DNA of 64,000 bases from Primula veris (GCA_963682055.1 OY821749.1:253001-317000), one strand, 5' to 3'; counted from the stretch's first letter, positions 36,415 to 49,492 are shown. Translations and numbers: made by a program. Notes: generated by a model from the sequence alone, not told the origin.

Positions 36415-39400
36415 ATGCAGCTTCCACCTGGGGAGACAAAGGAATCATCTTCTCAGAAGACCAATGCCACAATCAACAGTGAGAGGTCTCTCTAAAGATC
36501 TCTATATTCTTAAATACGACATCTTGTCAAATTTAAAATCGTTTCTCCAAAGATTTAGTGTCTACTCTTGTCCTGGCAAGTGTTTTACAGGGAGTTTGAT
36601 GGTGTACGCGAGTCTATGCACTCGGCAATTTCTTTGAACAAAACCGAAGTTCTGGATACTATTTTATGTGATTTTGAAGAGGTAATCAATTGCTAGTTGT
36701 ACGAATTGCGGAGTAGGTTTTGCCTTTTTTTTTGTTTAGTCGTATTTGTTTAATAATGCAGGGTTATTTTAGTCTCTCGTGGGAGAACCGCAGAAGATTA
36801 CTTCTTATACTTGCCAAAGAATACGATCTGAATAGGGAACAAGTTCGTCAATTGATTAATCAGTACTTGGGGCTTGAAATGCCAAATGGTAAAAAAGAAT
36901 ACAATTTTATTATCAGAACCATAAATGCTGCAATGCGCGTGTTTCATTTTGGTCATTTGTATATTTCTCAGATGACAAAAATGAATCTTGCAGCCAAGAC
37001 GAAGAAGGTTCTCTTTTTGCCTTTTACAGAATAGAGCGCAATTTAAGGCATGCTATAAAACCGACTTATGAAACTCTATTTGAGCGGCTAAATACTCACC
37101 CAGGAGGGTTAAAGTTTTTGACCACTCTTCGAGCAGATATTCTGTCTATTATATCGTAAGTGTATAGAAGACTTATATTCTTTTTAATATTTTCGACAAA
37201 CATAAGTTACAGATAATATTAAACAATTAAAAATGAATGGCATGCAGGGAAGAGAGTATAGCATCCTTACGAGCTCTAGATTCCTACTTAAAAGAAAAGC
37301 TTATTACTTGGCTTAGTCCTGCTGCTCTTGAACTTCACCACATCACATGGGACGATCCTGCTTCTTTATTGGAAAAAATCGTCGCATATGAGGTAACTTG
37401 TCCATATAAATAATGTTTTTTCTTTTAATTGTGTCACATTTCTGAGCAATTTTGTTTTGCAGGCTGTGCATCCAATAAGTAATCTTTTGGACCTTAAAAG
37501 ACGGCTTGGAGCAGGGCGGCGTTGTTTCGGGTATCTACATCCAGCAATACCTGGTTAGAATTTCTATTTTTTTCCTTTGAAAAGTTTTATGGAAGAAAGT
37601 CTCGCATTTAACTTATTGGCCTCTGTAGAAAACTAGCTCATTTGATTAGTGAATATCTTTTCAGGCGAACCTCTAATATTTATTGAAGTTGCACTTCAAA
37701 TGAGTGTGGCTCGGACTATACAGGTAACAGTAACTTATCTGCTCTATTCGTTTCAGATATTCAATATCGAGTGACAAGCTATTACTTACTCTTTTCCCTA
37801 TACCAGGAAGTGTTGTGGGATGATCCACCAATTCCCGAATGTGATGCAACCTGTGCATTATTTTATTCTATATCTTCAACTCAGGTATGCTCAAATTCAT
37901 CAATTTTGTTATGTAAGCTACTTTAAACTCTATACTTTATTGGTGTTAAAACGAGGAACTTTACATATTGCAGCCTGGTTTGAAAGGGATCAACCTTGGA
38001 AAGTTTCTCATAAAACGTGTTATTGATGTGGTGAAAAGAGAGATGCCAAATATAACTGTAAGTACGTATATATATGTTTAAAGCCAAATAAGGAACAGCC
38101 ATGGTCTAAGGAAGCTAACAGAACGAATTTTCGATAAATTCTCCTATTTTCCCCCTCATATGTCCTCTTTTCCATCAAATCGATTAAGTTTTAGTTCTTC
38201 TACTTATAATGTGTCATGGTTATTTAATATGCCAATCGCCCTCGGTCACTTCTTGTAAATACCCTGGAACTTCCTCTTATAGTGTTTAAAAGATACAGTC
38301 TAAGTGAAAACTTTTCTTCCTCCTTGGGGCTTCTTATCGAGAGATATCAGTTCTCATTTCAAACCCCAAATTGGTTACCCATCAATGTTCTGACACGGTA
38401 TTTATAATTTTCTAAAACTGTTCAGACATTTGCCACGCTTAGCCCCATCCCAGGGTACATGCAGTGGCTCCTATCTAAGCTGGCCTCAGCGGATAGATCC
38501 GATTCTGCTACATTTAGGGAGAATATACTTAAGCCAGAAGAGAAGAAAGCACTTCTTGATGCATCTTTGTAAGCTCTGTTCCTCTTTTTTTATTTTATTT
38601 TTTTCCTAATATGGTTTTTGCAACTCTAAAATCCGAAATCAACTCCAGAGGGTTTAACCTTAATTTCCATAGCATTGTTGGTTACATCTTACGAAGAAAA
38701 CTCATATGCAAACAAGCTTAGCGTGGTTGGATTCTTCAGTGGCTCAAATAATAGGATTTGACAGCAGGGATATCATGAAAAGACGCTTGTATTGATTTTT
38801 AATGATATAATTGTTTCTTCTACTTTAGAAAAGAGTGTAGCACATAGACTTGCTTAACTCATTTTTTTAATAAATAGTCTAACTTTTTGAACCAGAGAAC
38901 ATTCTGGTGGAAAAAATGCTATGCAGCTTATGTGGGATTTATTGACTTCAACCAACCATGAGTGGATTAAATCGGACTATATTGTATCCATTCTCGAACC
39001 CCCTCTTATGAGATTGTGTGCCAGGTAATTTGCACTTACCTCATATATGCCCCAGTTGTCGTGTATAGCAAATTGGACGATTTCTATATAAGTGGACATA
39101 AATCCTATCGGATATTAGGTTTAGGTTAATCGCGACTAAATATAATGGTCTATGGTTTGATAAAAAAAATTGTTTTTTTGAAGATTATGCAGATTACTTT
39201 ACAAACTTTCTGTATTTTTTTGTGCAAGTGCATAACGTATTTTCATCTTTACAGATACCTTTTGCAAGAAAAAAAGAGAGGGAAAGCTCTAGATTCTGTT
39301 GCCAATTTCCACTTACAAAATGGAGCGGTACGTATTGAGTTATGGACACTATTTAACATTATCGGTAATTAACTAGGAACCTTTCAGTACCTTAAAGTGA

Positions 39401-40002
39401 GTAAGTAACCTTGGTTTAGTTGAATCTGTTTGATGAATATCCAAACTTGCAGCTTTCAAGGCCATATCCTCTGCCTAAACATTTTTTCGGTTCCATTAAA
39501 AACTTTTTTTTGCCCCACAGAAATCTTTTCTTCCGTTTTAACCATGATTGCAACACTAACTTATAGATGGTTGGGAGACTAAATTGGATGGCGGACCGGT
39601 CAGGAAAAGGTCTTCTGCAGAGCTGTGGAATCATGGTTAATTATTTATACCGGTATTTTTCTTCTGCCCGATTCTTTTTCTTCCCATTATAATTTCTACC
39701 CTAAAACAACCGATTTCTTAACTTTTGTCATTATTTTCCCTATAAATGAATGCAAATTTTATTTATGCTAAACATGGTTGATTGGGTTTATAGGATGGAG
39801 AATATCGAAGAGAGTGCTCACTCATATTTCAGCTCAGGCCACATAAACGCATCCCCCGATGTATCTTCCTTTATAGAGGTTAGCTTTAGACTTTTATAAT
39901 AATTAAATAAAAAGGGCGAAGCTGCAAAAAAATTACTGTCAACACTCACTTTGGTACTGTTTGCAGTTAATCAAGCAAGATGGAGAAACAAGGGAGCAAT
40001 AA
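36415..40002 (+). CDS. MCD: Malonyl-CoA decarboxylase
   Basis: Fifteen exons: 36415-36485, 36591-36681, 36762-36888, 36972-37155, 37248-37392, 37463-37553, 37665-37723, 37807-37884, 37974-38057, 38426-38568, 38896-39024, 39255-39327, 39567-39652, 39794-39878 and 39967-40002. All phases fit. The enzyme converts malonyl-CoA to acetyl-CoA and CO2, removing malonate-derived CoA in mitochondria or peroxisomes. Diagnostic blocks are REQVRQLINQYLGLE, LNTHPGG, TWLSPAALELHHITWDDPAS, RRCFGYLHPAIPGEPLIFIEVAL, FYSISSTQPGL, SPIPGYMQWLLSKLA, NFHLQNGA and GIMVNYLYR. The Ser of SISSTQ and the His of NFHLQNGA correspond to residues implicated in catalysis in the human enzyme. The start is uncertain: the frame stays open to an ATG at 36328, and a good acceptor precedes 36400, so an upstream targeting exon is possible. 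The C-terminus ends GETREQ, without the SKL of animal MCD. Converges on RbcX, 373 bp between stops. Confidence 0.9.
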
Positions 40003-40375
40003 GAGAGCAATCAACAGTGTTTTTCATTATCAGCATATTAGTTTTTTTGTATAGTTTGCGAATATCAGATTCTGCTTTGCACAGTGACATAAAAATATCT
40101 TTTGTAAGCATTTATAAATGACTGATATCAAAGTCTTCCATAATGTGTGCTTATTTAGAAATAAGTGTGCTCTAATTCCCATAAGTGCTACTACCTTTTG
40201 TCTCATTAGCTTTCTGATATTCATGTATTGCCATGGATGCAACTTATTTTATGTATCAAAGGTCTCTGAATTAATAAGAAAACTTAATAGTAATAATACA
40301 TATCATAAACTTAAGAGTGGTTTATGAATAATATTAACAACATGCAGTAGTCGGATGTCACTAGCTCGGGAGGCG

Positions 40376-41786
40376 TCACTCTTTGATCTCTCCATGAGAA
40401 GTTTCTAATACGTAATCCCTCATAAGTTTTGTGTTTGATTCACTAACCATCTGCATTAATGAGCCGAAAAACGTTTATTTGTAAAAGGAATGGGTGTAAA
40501 AGAGAGAGAATTAAAGAAAGCTAAGATAAAATATTTATAATCAATTTCTTACCTTTGATGCCAATAGTTGTAAGTTATCCCACTCGAAATCATTCTTGCA
40601 ATATGCAGATCTGACCTGTTTGGTAATGACATAATATTTTGATTAATTACTTAGCATATGTTTTTAATGATATAATCTTTTTTACAAGCGAAGAACTGAC
40701 CTCTAATATGCGCAGAGCTGTAAGACGTACCGTAATGCATAGCCATCACATACACAAAATGAATCGAGTGAAACGATCATCATAATTAAAGAATTCATAC
40801 ATAATATGAATTAATTAGATGCATTATATATATATATATATTTCATAATATTAATTACAGATTAATTTACCTAAGGTTTGGTGTCTGGAAGATTCTCTCA
40901 TCAGAGTTGCAATAAACTTGTCACCATCATTCAACGAATGTTTGTCTATAAATTCCGTCAACTCTTCATATGCCTCTGTGTTATAATCCTGCCCTAACAA
41001 GCATAATGTATACACCTCAAGTTACATGTTTAATATGAGAAAGATATTAATATGCCAGTAAAATTGAAATCCGTCGTCATGCCGTCTCCGATTAGGGCGT
41101 TGGTAAACCAAATCTGTCACTAATTCCTTCTGTGATCTAACTTTTTTTTTTTTTTTTAATGTAAATATGAGCATAGTCATCCACAGTGTAGAAGTGTTCA
41201 TTTTGATAAGCAAAATAACACTTTCAATATTGTTTTTTTTTTTTTTTTTTTTTTTAACAAATAAAATATTTTGGATAATTAATTAGACAAGAGAGTTGGG
41301 AAAGACCTCAAGTTGTGTAGAGACGATCCTAACAGCAACATATGTGAAAAAATTGTGAAGATTTTTGGCTGCTTTTGCTTCTGGTGAAGCTTCTCCGAAT
41401 CCTTCAACATTCATTTTGTTATTCATGTTAGTAAATTATATTTACTTCACGCATATATACTTAAATAATATGTTACGAAAATAGAATGTCCTTATACAAA
41501 TTATACCCTCAACCACATCTTATATATATATATATATATAAGTTGTCCCAAAAAAAGATGCAACGTGTTGTTAACAATGAATATTAATTAATAATAGTGG
41601 ATGAGAGGGGGGGTAATTACCAGGGACATACATCTTTTGACATAGCAAGCGAGTAGATTGATTAATCCTCTTCTTAAATAAATTACTAAAAGGCAACAAA
41701 ACTGATGATTTGTTTGTGATTTTGTTGTTGCAGGGTAACAATATTATGGAGAGCTGAGATATTTGAAGAATTCTACAGGATTCCAT
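40376..41786 (-). CDS. RBCX1: RbcX Rubisco assembly chaperone
   Basis: Six minus-strand exons: 41621-41786, 41307-41401, 40871-40988, 40701-40717, 40553-40615 and 40376-40450, giving 177 residues. RbcX is a helical homodimer that binds the C-terminal tail of the Rubisco large subunit during L8 assembly in the chloroplast stroma. About 54 N-terminal residues have transit-peptide character (Ser/Leu/Lys-rich, no acid cluster), followed by KMYVPGFGEASPEAKAA, FFTYVAVRIVSTQLE, DGDKFIATLMRESSRH, ILEVRSAYCKNDFEWDN and SNTKLMRDYVLETSH. This is the AtRBCX1 pattern. Exon 4 is only 17 nt and encodes the end of A-LRILE; its size and phase fit exactly. I chose the ATG at 41786 because the longer frame begins with TTG, not ATG. 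Confidence 0.92.
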
Positions 41787-42432
41787 TGTCACCAAGCTAG
41801 CCAGGAGTATAAATTATTCTCTTTTTAAGTAAAAATACAACAATAAAATTAGCAAAAAGATAATATTTGAGAGTTTGCTATACTGGTAGTGGTATGAATA
41901 ACAAGAAATATATCATGAATAATACTGTATTATGCATATACAATATTTTATGGCTGTGGTGTTATCTGAAATTGATTAATTTGCTAAATGGGAAGTATTA
42001 CAGGACCACATATTATATATATTGTTATGATAAACCTTTAGCAGCCACATACATGTTTTTTCATTTCTATTTTGTAATTGTAACTTTTTAGTATTTCTTA
42101 TATCTGACTTTTTCATCAACTTCTAATATATTGAAAATATTTCTATAGGTAAAAATGCTCAAAGTTTGAAATAGTTTAAAGCTGGAGTTTGAAAAAAATT
42201 CCACTCTCCACTTGATAGGTCAACACTGTACTAAATAAATCAACGAATAATTGACAAAACTTGACGACAAATGCTGGCCAATTTGTAGCATGACATATGA
42301 AATATATACAACTTCATCTCTGGTTATAAATAATATACACTTAAAGTAATGCAACATGTAATAACCTGACAAAAGCAACTCATTAAATAAAGTTGAATTA
42401 ACAATGACAATAAGAACAAATATTTTCTCCTC

Positions 42433-45400
42433 ATGTACTCAAATCATTTGTCACAAGGCATCTTTTTACTTCTCCTCTCAATGATTTTCACATCTACCGC
42501 AAAGAGATTAGTTATTCTCCTCTTCTTTTTTATACTAATTCCCTTTTCAAGTTTCAATGTTGAAGCTAAGTGTAGAAATGGCTGTCATGTCGCTTTAGCT
42601 TCGTTCTACGTGTCGGACATTTCAAATCTTACTTACGTAAGCAAGATTTTCCGGAAACAGATTTCTGAAATTTTGGAATACAATCCGGGTTTACAAAATA
42701 ATAGCAAACGTGGTTTCCGAATTAAAATTCCTTTTCCTTGTGACTGCTTGAATGGAGATTTTCTGGGCCATACTTTTATTTATCAAACTCAAGTTGATGA
42801 TACTTATTCCAAAATTGCTAGTAAGAATTTTGCAAACCTTACAACATCATTTTGGTTACAAAGGGTTAATATGTATAGCCCAACAGAGATACCGGATTTC
42901 GTGCCTATAAATGTGACAGTGAATTGTTCGTGCGGAGATGGACACGTGTCAAAAGATTACGGATTGTTTGAAACTTACCCTCTCCGTCCAGATGATAACA
43001 TATCGACAGTGGTAGCTGAATCTGGTATATCAGCGGAGTTGCTTAAGAAGTACAACCCCAGGTTGAATTTTGGGGCTAGGGCTGGGTTAGTGTTTTTTCC
43101 GGCTAAAGGTTAGTGTTACCTAATGTTAATGCTTTCAATCTCTTAAGAATATGAAAAGAAATTTGAAAACAAAAATGGTTGGAAATCAATCTGATGAGTA
43201 TTGATATCATTCGCTATGTTCTTGCTGCCGACATTTTATCTATCGATTTTTACTTCCAATCAAAATAGTAATTTCTAATTAGCCTTCTTTCAAGCTTCTG
43301 AAAATGTGAAATGAAAAAATAAAACTAGAATATCAGACAGCTAACTGATGAGCAGTGATACCTTTGCCATGATCAATATAAAACGTTCCCTCCTTTGAAT
43401 CATTCAAATAAATGAAAGAAACAAATACTTGGAAAACAATATCGGGTCTAAATTATGCGATGAGCAGTAATGATACCATTTGTGATGTTCTGGTAGCTGA
43501 ACTGAATATTCGCTTCTTTTTACCACAGATCAAAATGGTACTTACCCTCCCTTTAAATCGAGGTAACCTGATGCTACCATGATTCTTCTTCTTCAGTATA
43601 TTAATTTTCTTGTTTAAGTAATGTTTTTGTCTGTTCCTCAATTGCTTTTTATCTTGCAGCTCAAGTGGTTAGTTGCCTTCAACCTTTTGTTGGATGCTAG
43701 ACGTCTCGAATCCGAGTCATCTTTCAAGACGAAACCAAATGTTGTAAAGCTAAATGTAACACATAATATATTCCCTTTTTTATGACATTTGAAACAGGAT
43801 TTAGAGACGGTGTTATTGCTGGAATATCAGTCGTTGCAGTTGTTGTGATTCTTCTTTTATCTGGTTTATTATATTACGGTTTCTATAGAAGCAATAAACA
43901 GGCTTCAGAATTGTCTCTCAGAAAAGCACTTCAAGAAGCTGGTAATAAATATAGTGTTATAGTTTGGTTCAACATGGTTTAATCTTCTGGGGTATCACCT
44001 ACAGTTAGTTTAGTATCCAAAAACTAACATATTTGGCTTATTTAGCAAAATCCATAAGTTAAGTAGATGGAAAACTTCCAAATATTTCTCCAAATTGTCC
44101 CGAATTTCACTAAATTTAACATTCTCCCCAAATTACATTATGTATTTGTTTCAGATTGACCAAAAAAAGTAGTTCAGTAAACAAAATTAACAAAATGGTA
44201 CTTTAAGTACAATTGTTCAACATAGTAACGTGCACATGGTGGAACATGTTACAAAACCTCAATAAACATGTTATAATTTGTTATAGGGGTACTTGAAATC
44301 AAGAGGATCTTGAATTTTTTTTATCACATGTGTAATGATTTCACTAATTTACTTGTCACAATGTGAATAATGACAGGTCTCGGACTTAACTTAGAGAAAA
44401 CTCCTTCTGGATCAGGACCTTTATTTGGGCTAGGTTCACCTGGTATATCTATGGACAAATCGGTGGAGTTTACATATGAAGAGCTTGCAGAAGCTACTGA
44501 GGGATTTAATCTCGCTAATAAGATAGGCCAAGGTGGCTATGGATCTGTCTTTTACGGCGTTGTTAGAGGCGAGGTTTGTTTACCGGAAATTTCTTTTAGA
44601 AAGGCAAAATGTTAAGTTATTTTTCAAGTGCAAAAGTAAAAAACTAATGAATTGGTGGGGAAAACAGGGTCAGCTATTTTTAATTCACCTAATGTATGAT
44701 TAGCTTTCTGTTTCCGTTTTCATTTTGTTATCATTAATTATTGCAGAGAGCTGCAATTAAGAAAATGGATTTGCAGGCATCTAACGAGTTTCTTGCTGAG
44801 TTGCAAGTATTACCCCATGTTCATCACATGAATCTGGTACTTCTTTTAAAGCTCAGTTTTCTTTCACCTCCATAATATTGTGCTTGTTAAGATTATAACA
44901 TAAGCCCATATAGTTGTACTGGTTTTCTTTGACATTTCCTTAAAATCTATTTTATATTTTTTGCTTTATTTAAAATTTGCAGGTGAGGTTGATAGGATAT
45001 TGCGTTGAGGACTCCTTATTTTTGGTCTATGAATTCATCGAGAATGGCAACTTAAGTCAACACTTGCGTGGTATATATGTGCAAACACTAGATCCTGTAA
45101 TTTCAGAACTTATCGAACACTTTGAAAGTGTCTGACCATCTTCTAATACAAAATTGTACTCAAATCCGTCAATGAAAATCAAAATTTTCTAATAATTATT
45201 TTAGTATTGAAGTTTCTGCCAAAACAAACACTACTTCTATGTATTTTAGTTGTATAACCTGTAATTCTTTCAGGTAAGATACCATTACCATGGCCTGTTA
45301 GGGTGCAAATCGCTCTTGATTCAGCTCGAGGCCTCGAATACATCCATGACCATACTGTCCCTGTCTACATTCATCGTGATATTAAATCCGCTAATATTTT

Positions 45401-46429
45401 GATAGACAAAGACTTCCGTGCAAAGGTTGTGAAATTATTCCCATGTTTTAATAAAATGTAAAAATTTCTAATGGCCATCTTGACATGAATGTACTTTTCA
45501 GGTCGCAGATTTTGGGCTCACAAAATTAACTGACTTTGATAGTGGTTCGATGCACACTCGTCTTGTGGGTACGTTTGGGTACATGTCTCCAGAGTAAGTA
45601 TCGATACAAACCTTCATATAAGGCTTTAGAAAATACTATTTTGGAGGTTACTATACATGTATTTTTGTTCAAAATTGTGAAATGTTGGTTTTGTTATGGA
45701 GTATATCTTTTATGTTTGAAGGTATGCGCAATATGGTGTTGTTTCTCCAAAAATAGATGTATATGCTTTCGGAGTTGTACTTTATGAACTAATATCTGCC
45801 AAGGAAGCAATAATAAAGACGAATGAGAAAGTTAAAGAATCTAAGGGGCTCGTTGCTTTGGTAAATTATCATACTCAGTGTTTTCTTTTTCCCTAATTAA
45901 AGGAACACTTTGTACTTTTTTTGAGCTGATTTGATGTTATTCGCTAATACTTCACAGTTTGAAGACATTCTTAATCAGACAGACCCGAAACATAGTCTGA
46001 TCAAAATAATTGACTCAAGACTTGCTGATGACTATCCTCTTGATATAGTGTATAAGGTAAAGCGAATTATATACCGAAATTTTAAAAAAACCTTTATTTC
46101 GTTGATTAAAATGATGACCCTTTGAGTTAAATAAGAAAAAAAAGATTCTAATGTATTCAGATGAATAAATGTTGTGTTGTCGCCTTGTCGACTTTGCTAA
46201 TATCTCTTGAAGTCATTCACAACCGTAATAATATTCTGTAATTTTTTGTTTTGTTTTTTGACAGGTGGCAGAGCTTGCTAGAGCATGTACACTAGATAAT
46301 CCGCAACTGAGGCCAAGTATGAGGAATATAGTTGCGGCTTTGATGACACTTTCGCCCTCAGCTGATAATTGGGATGTTGGTTCAGTTTATGAAAACCACG
46401 GGACTGTTGATATAATGCCAGGAAGATGA
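42433..46429 (+). CDS. CERK1: LysM receptor kinase, CERK1/NFR1 type
   Basis: Twelve exons: 42433-43108, 43529-43562, 43660-43667, 43798-43941, 44377-44573, 44747-44836, 44983-45070, 45274-45425, 45502-45593, 45722-45860, 45958-46056 and 46265-46429, giving 627 residues. The protein has a signal peptide and then a Cys-rich ectodomain with LysM repeats separated by CxC pairs (CDC, CSC). A membrane span lies near 245-268. The kinase has the Gly-loop GQGGYG, AIKK lysine, [13 protein letters not shown] and SPE, all intact. Family members bind chitin or lipo-chitooligosaccharides for immunity, nodulation or mycorrhiza, with partner LysM receptors. YAQ after SPE is the form seen in symbiosis-competent receptors. 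An alternative ATG at 42481 gives a cleaner signal peptide and 611 residues, close to CERK1 (617). Exon 3 is an inferred 8-nt micro-exon, needed to avoid a stop. Confidence 0.9.
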
Positions 46430-47027
46430 TGCATGCAAAATAACCTCTTATGCTAAAAAATCGTAGTAATGTGCCATTTTTTCAAGAGAGAGCGCTATGA
46501 GTGTCCGTTGTCTCAAGAAATCGGGGATATAACTTTTCCTTGAGTACTAAGAAAAAAGAGTAAATCACTTATAAGAAAATCAGTCTGTGATGTAGGACAA
46601 ATGTGTAGAAAGAACCTAAGAAAGAACACAAGTAAAATAAGAACGTACTCAAGTCTTTATATCAAGTGTTTTATTCATTAAGTCTGATTTGAATCCATAC
46701 AAGAGTGGGCTATTTATAGGTTAGAAATAAAGTCTTGAAAGTCGCTAAACTCGGAATGGGAGTTTTTCTTCTTTTTCAGCCTGAAGAAAAGTTAAACGGT
46801 TTGAATCAAATGAATCTATAACATATTTCTCAAACTCAAATATCTAGCTTATTTTCTAAGAAGGTGCAGTCAAACAAGATAACAAACATGTATCTTGTCC
46901 TCATGACGATTTCATATATATTTGATATATGACGATTTGAACGTACGTAGAGTTTAAAATGAGTGAGATATGTTCTTTTTCTGAGTAATTATATTTTTAG
47001 AGCTAGCCGCTATGATCTCATATTATA

Positions 47028-47262
47028 CCCTCTCCGTCCCACATTAAAAGTAACAATGGAGATACGTACAATTTTACAATGCAAATTGGTGTTCTTTAAT
47101 TGTCGGAATTGTAAATTTTAAAATTTAGTAACATAGTTAACATGCTAAATTATATGAATAACTTTTAAAATTTACAATTCTGAGATTTAAAATGCACAAA
47201 TTTTGCATTGCAAAATTACACGTATACTCATTGTTTCTTTTAATATGAGACGGAGGAGGGAG
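47028..47262. mobile_element. Stowaway-type MITE
   Basis: It starts CCTCTCCGTCCCACATTAAA after TA and ends AGACGGAGGAGGGAG before TA. At 235 bp, with an AT-rich interior, it matches the other copies in the window. Confidence 0.82.
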
Positions 47263-49167
47263 TAATATAATATATTATCAAATTATGAATTTACTTGTTA
47301 ACCATTCAAATGCATGATTCCATTTGTTAGGGTTATTTGTCATGATTGGTTCCATGGCTTTGAGACGCTTGTTCGTTCTTATGGAATGGGTTTCTTGTAT
47401 ACTAGAAAAGCTACTGGGGAGCCCAAATACCAAATTTTTTAGTTTAGCATGTTAAAGCTCAATTATTATTTTGTCTCTTGTTTTGCAGCTCTTCTACTTG
47501 AATGCTATTCTTTATAATGTGATTTTGCATTAAACTTGGCAGAAAATCCCAGAAACTTCAAGATTATATAGCCGAGTAAGTTAGTTTTTCAAATAAGCAA
47601 AAAACAGTCGTTTCTCCTTTCAAATTTACGAATACATATGAAAAAACGATAACATGACCTTAGAGACACGATGAAATGTCCTCCCCTCCCCTAGCCTACA
47701 ATCAATTTACTGGCTTATATTTGTTCATTTTCTGTTGATTTTTTACTTAGTTTGGTACTTAAATTACCATATCTATTTTTTTTTTTTTTTGAGATTATGC
47801 ATGCAGTTCACTAGGTAGAAATGCGATTATGTTCACAAGTATCACTACAGTTGTTATATTCAGCACTGGGGGTAAGTCGATATATTTTAATTATTAGTAG
47901 TATTATGGTTCACAAAAACATCATTCATATTTCTCATGTAGTTCGTTTTTGCAAGTGATGGATATTTGCTTGCCCAATTTAGCAATGTTTAGGTTTGTTA
48001 ATGTTGAAATGGATTATGCGACGACTTCTTTTAGATACTTTACTTAACAATCCAAATAAATTTAAGGTATATCATGCATATGTTATCAGAAATATAAAGA
48101 CTTCGAGCAAAATGCAAAAAATTTATTTATTATCGCCACCCAATACGGTACAAGTAACACTATATCGAATTAAAATGGTTACGGTGATGCACCCCTACGA
48201 CTGATACATTTGAGAGACAAAAAATAACTGCACACAGTATTTATAGGAGTACGTAACAATATATAACTTGAGAATATTAATATTGTGCTCTGAAACACCA
48301 ATTGTACACATAGGTCACGAGTATATATAAGTGACCTTAGATCCGAACTTAATTGACTTCAAGCTAGCCAAGACTTGTTCACTCGCTATGTGTTGTCTCT
48401 CAATTAGTCTACGTCAGACTACGGGAACACATCATCGGGCTCCTCACCTCACTTTTGCGAAAAACTTCTCCACCTTGCCCAACTAATGCTTGTGTGTTTA
48501 ATACAGTATATATACATATTTTTAATTATTGTACATTTCCTTCACTTTGAAGAAAATACCTTTGTTCGTGTGGTAAAATCCTGAACGTAATATTGGTACC
48601 CGAAAAGGCCAAAACAACATGCATGAGAAGGACAAATGTGAGTTCACTATGAATCACTCAGTAAGGCATGCATCTTTCATTTAGTTACCTATATTTTCCG
48701 GTGTTACAACAAAAACGAGAGCCTCTTGTCGTATTTTGTCTCTATTATCGACTTATCGTCTACATTAGCTCGTTCTCCCTATAGCTATTTTCGTCCAGAT
48801 ATGTTTCATTAAGCCTATGAGAAACTAATAGTAGTATGCAATGTTTTAACCCATTGACAATGTGTGTTAAGCAAGTTGTGAAAAGAGAGACATTATAATT
48901 AGGTTGAACACACCAAACAAAGACTTGCCAACAAATGAATTAAAGTGCTTCTAAATTTGCTCAAACTATCTCAACTTTTCTTTCTCTTTAATCCTAACCC
49001 ATTTTCGTTTTCATACATGAAAATATATCTCCTAAAACACGCACTTATTGGGTTTTTGACTTTTCACTACAATATTTGTAGTGTCGTTATTTACCACGTG
49101 TCAACTATTATTTGATCCTGTGACTTGGTTTGGCAACTGATAATATATTACAAAGTTTCAGTTTATT

Positions 49168-49492
49168 CCTTTTCCTCCCCCTTACTGAAAATACCAATTT
49201 ATTCCTTAAACTTTTTTTTTTTTTGTTTTTTTGATAAGCAGACAGAAAATTCCTTAAACTTACCGTATAACATGATACATAGATATACATGTTGCAAATT
49301 TGGAAAAAGAAACGGGAAACGGAAAGGGAAGCGGAAACGAACAGAAACGGGAAACGGAAAGAGAAGCAGAAATAGGAAACACAACTTAAAATTTAATATG
49401 AAACGAGAAACGGGAAACGGGCGATATAATAAAAATAGCAATTTATTCTTTTTTCTCCCCCCTTACCCAAAATAGCAATTTATTACTTAAAC
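49168..49492 (+). repeat. GAAACGG minisatellite between direct repeats
   Basis: From about 49306 to 49425 a purine-only strand repeats GAAACGG, GGAAAC and GGAAGC units. It is bracketed by two similar blocks, at about 49168-49210 and 49447-49492, sharing CCCCCTTAC, AAAATA and CAATTTATT.CTTAAACTT. The arrangement suggests insertion or expansion within a duplicated block. Confidence 0.6.

Noticed and set aside
43782..43982. ATG at 43782 as a separate gene start for the membrane-kinase half
   Set aside because: The frame is better explained as the transmembrane exon of the LysM kinase preceded by an 8-nt micro-exon; splice phases fit throughout.
46580..46740. Possible LTR-like sequence after the LysM kinase (AAAGAACACAAGTAAAATAA, TATTTATAGG)
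   Set aside because: No paired copy, primer-binding site or coding remnant was found; more likely 3' UTR and ordinary intergenic DNA.
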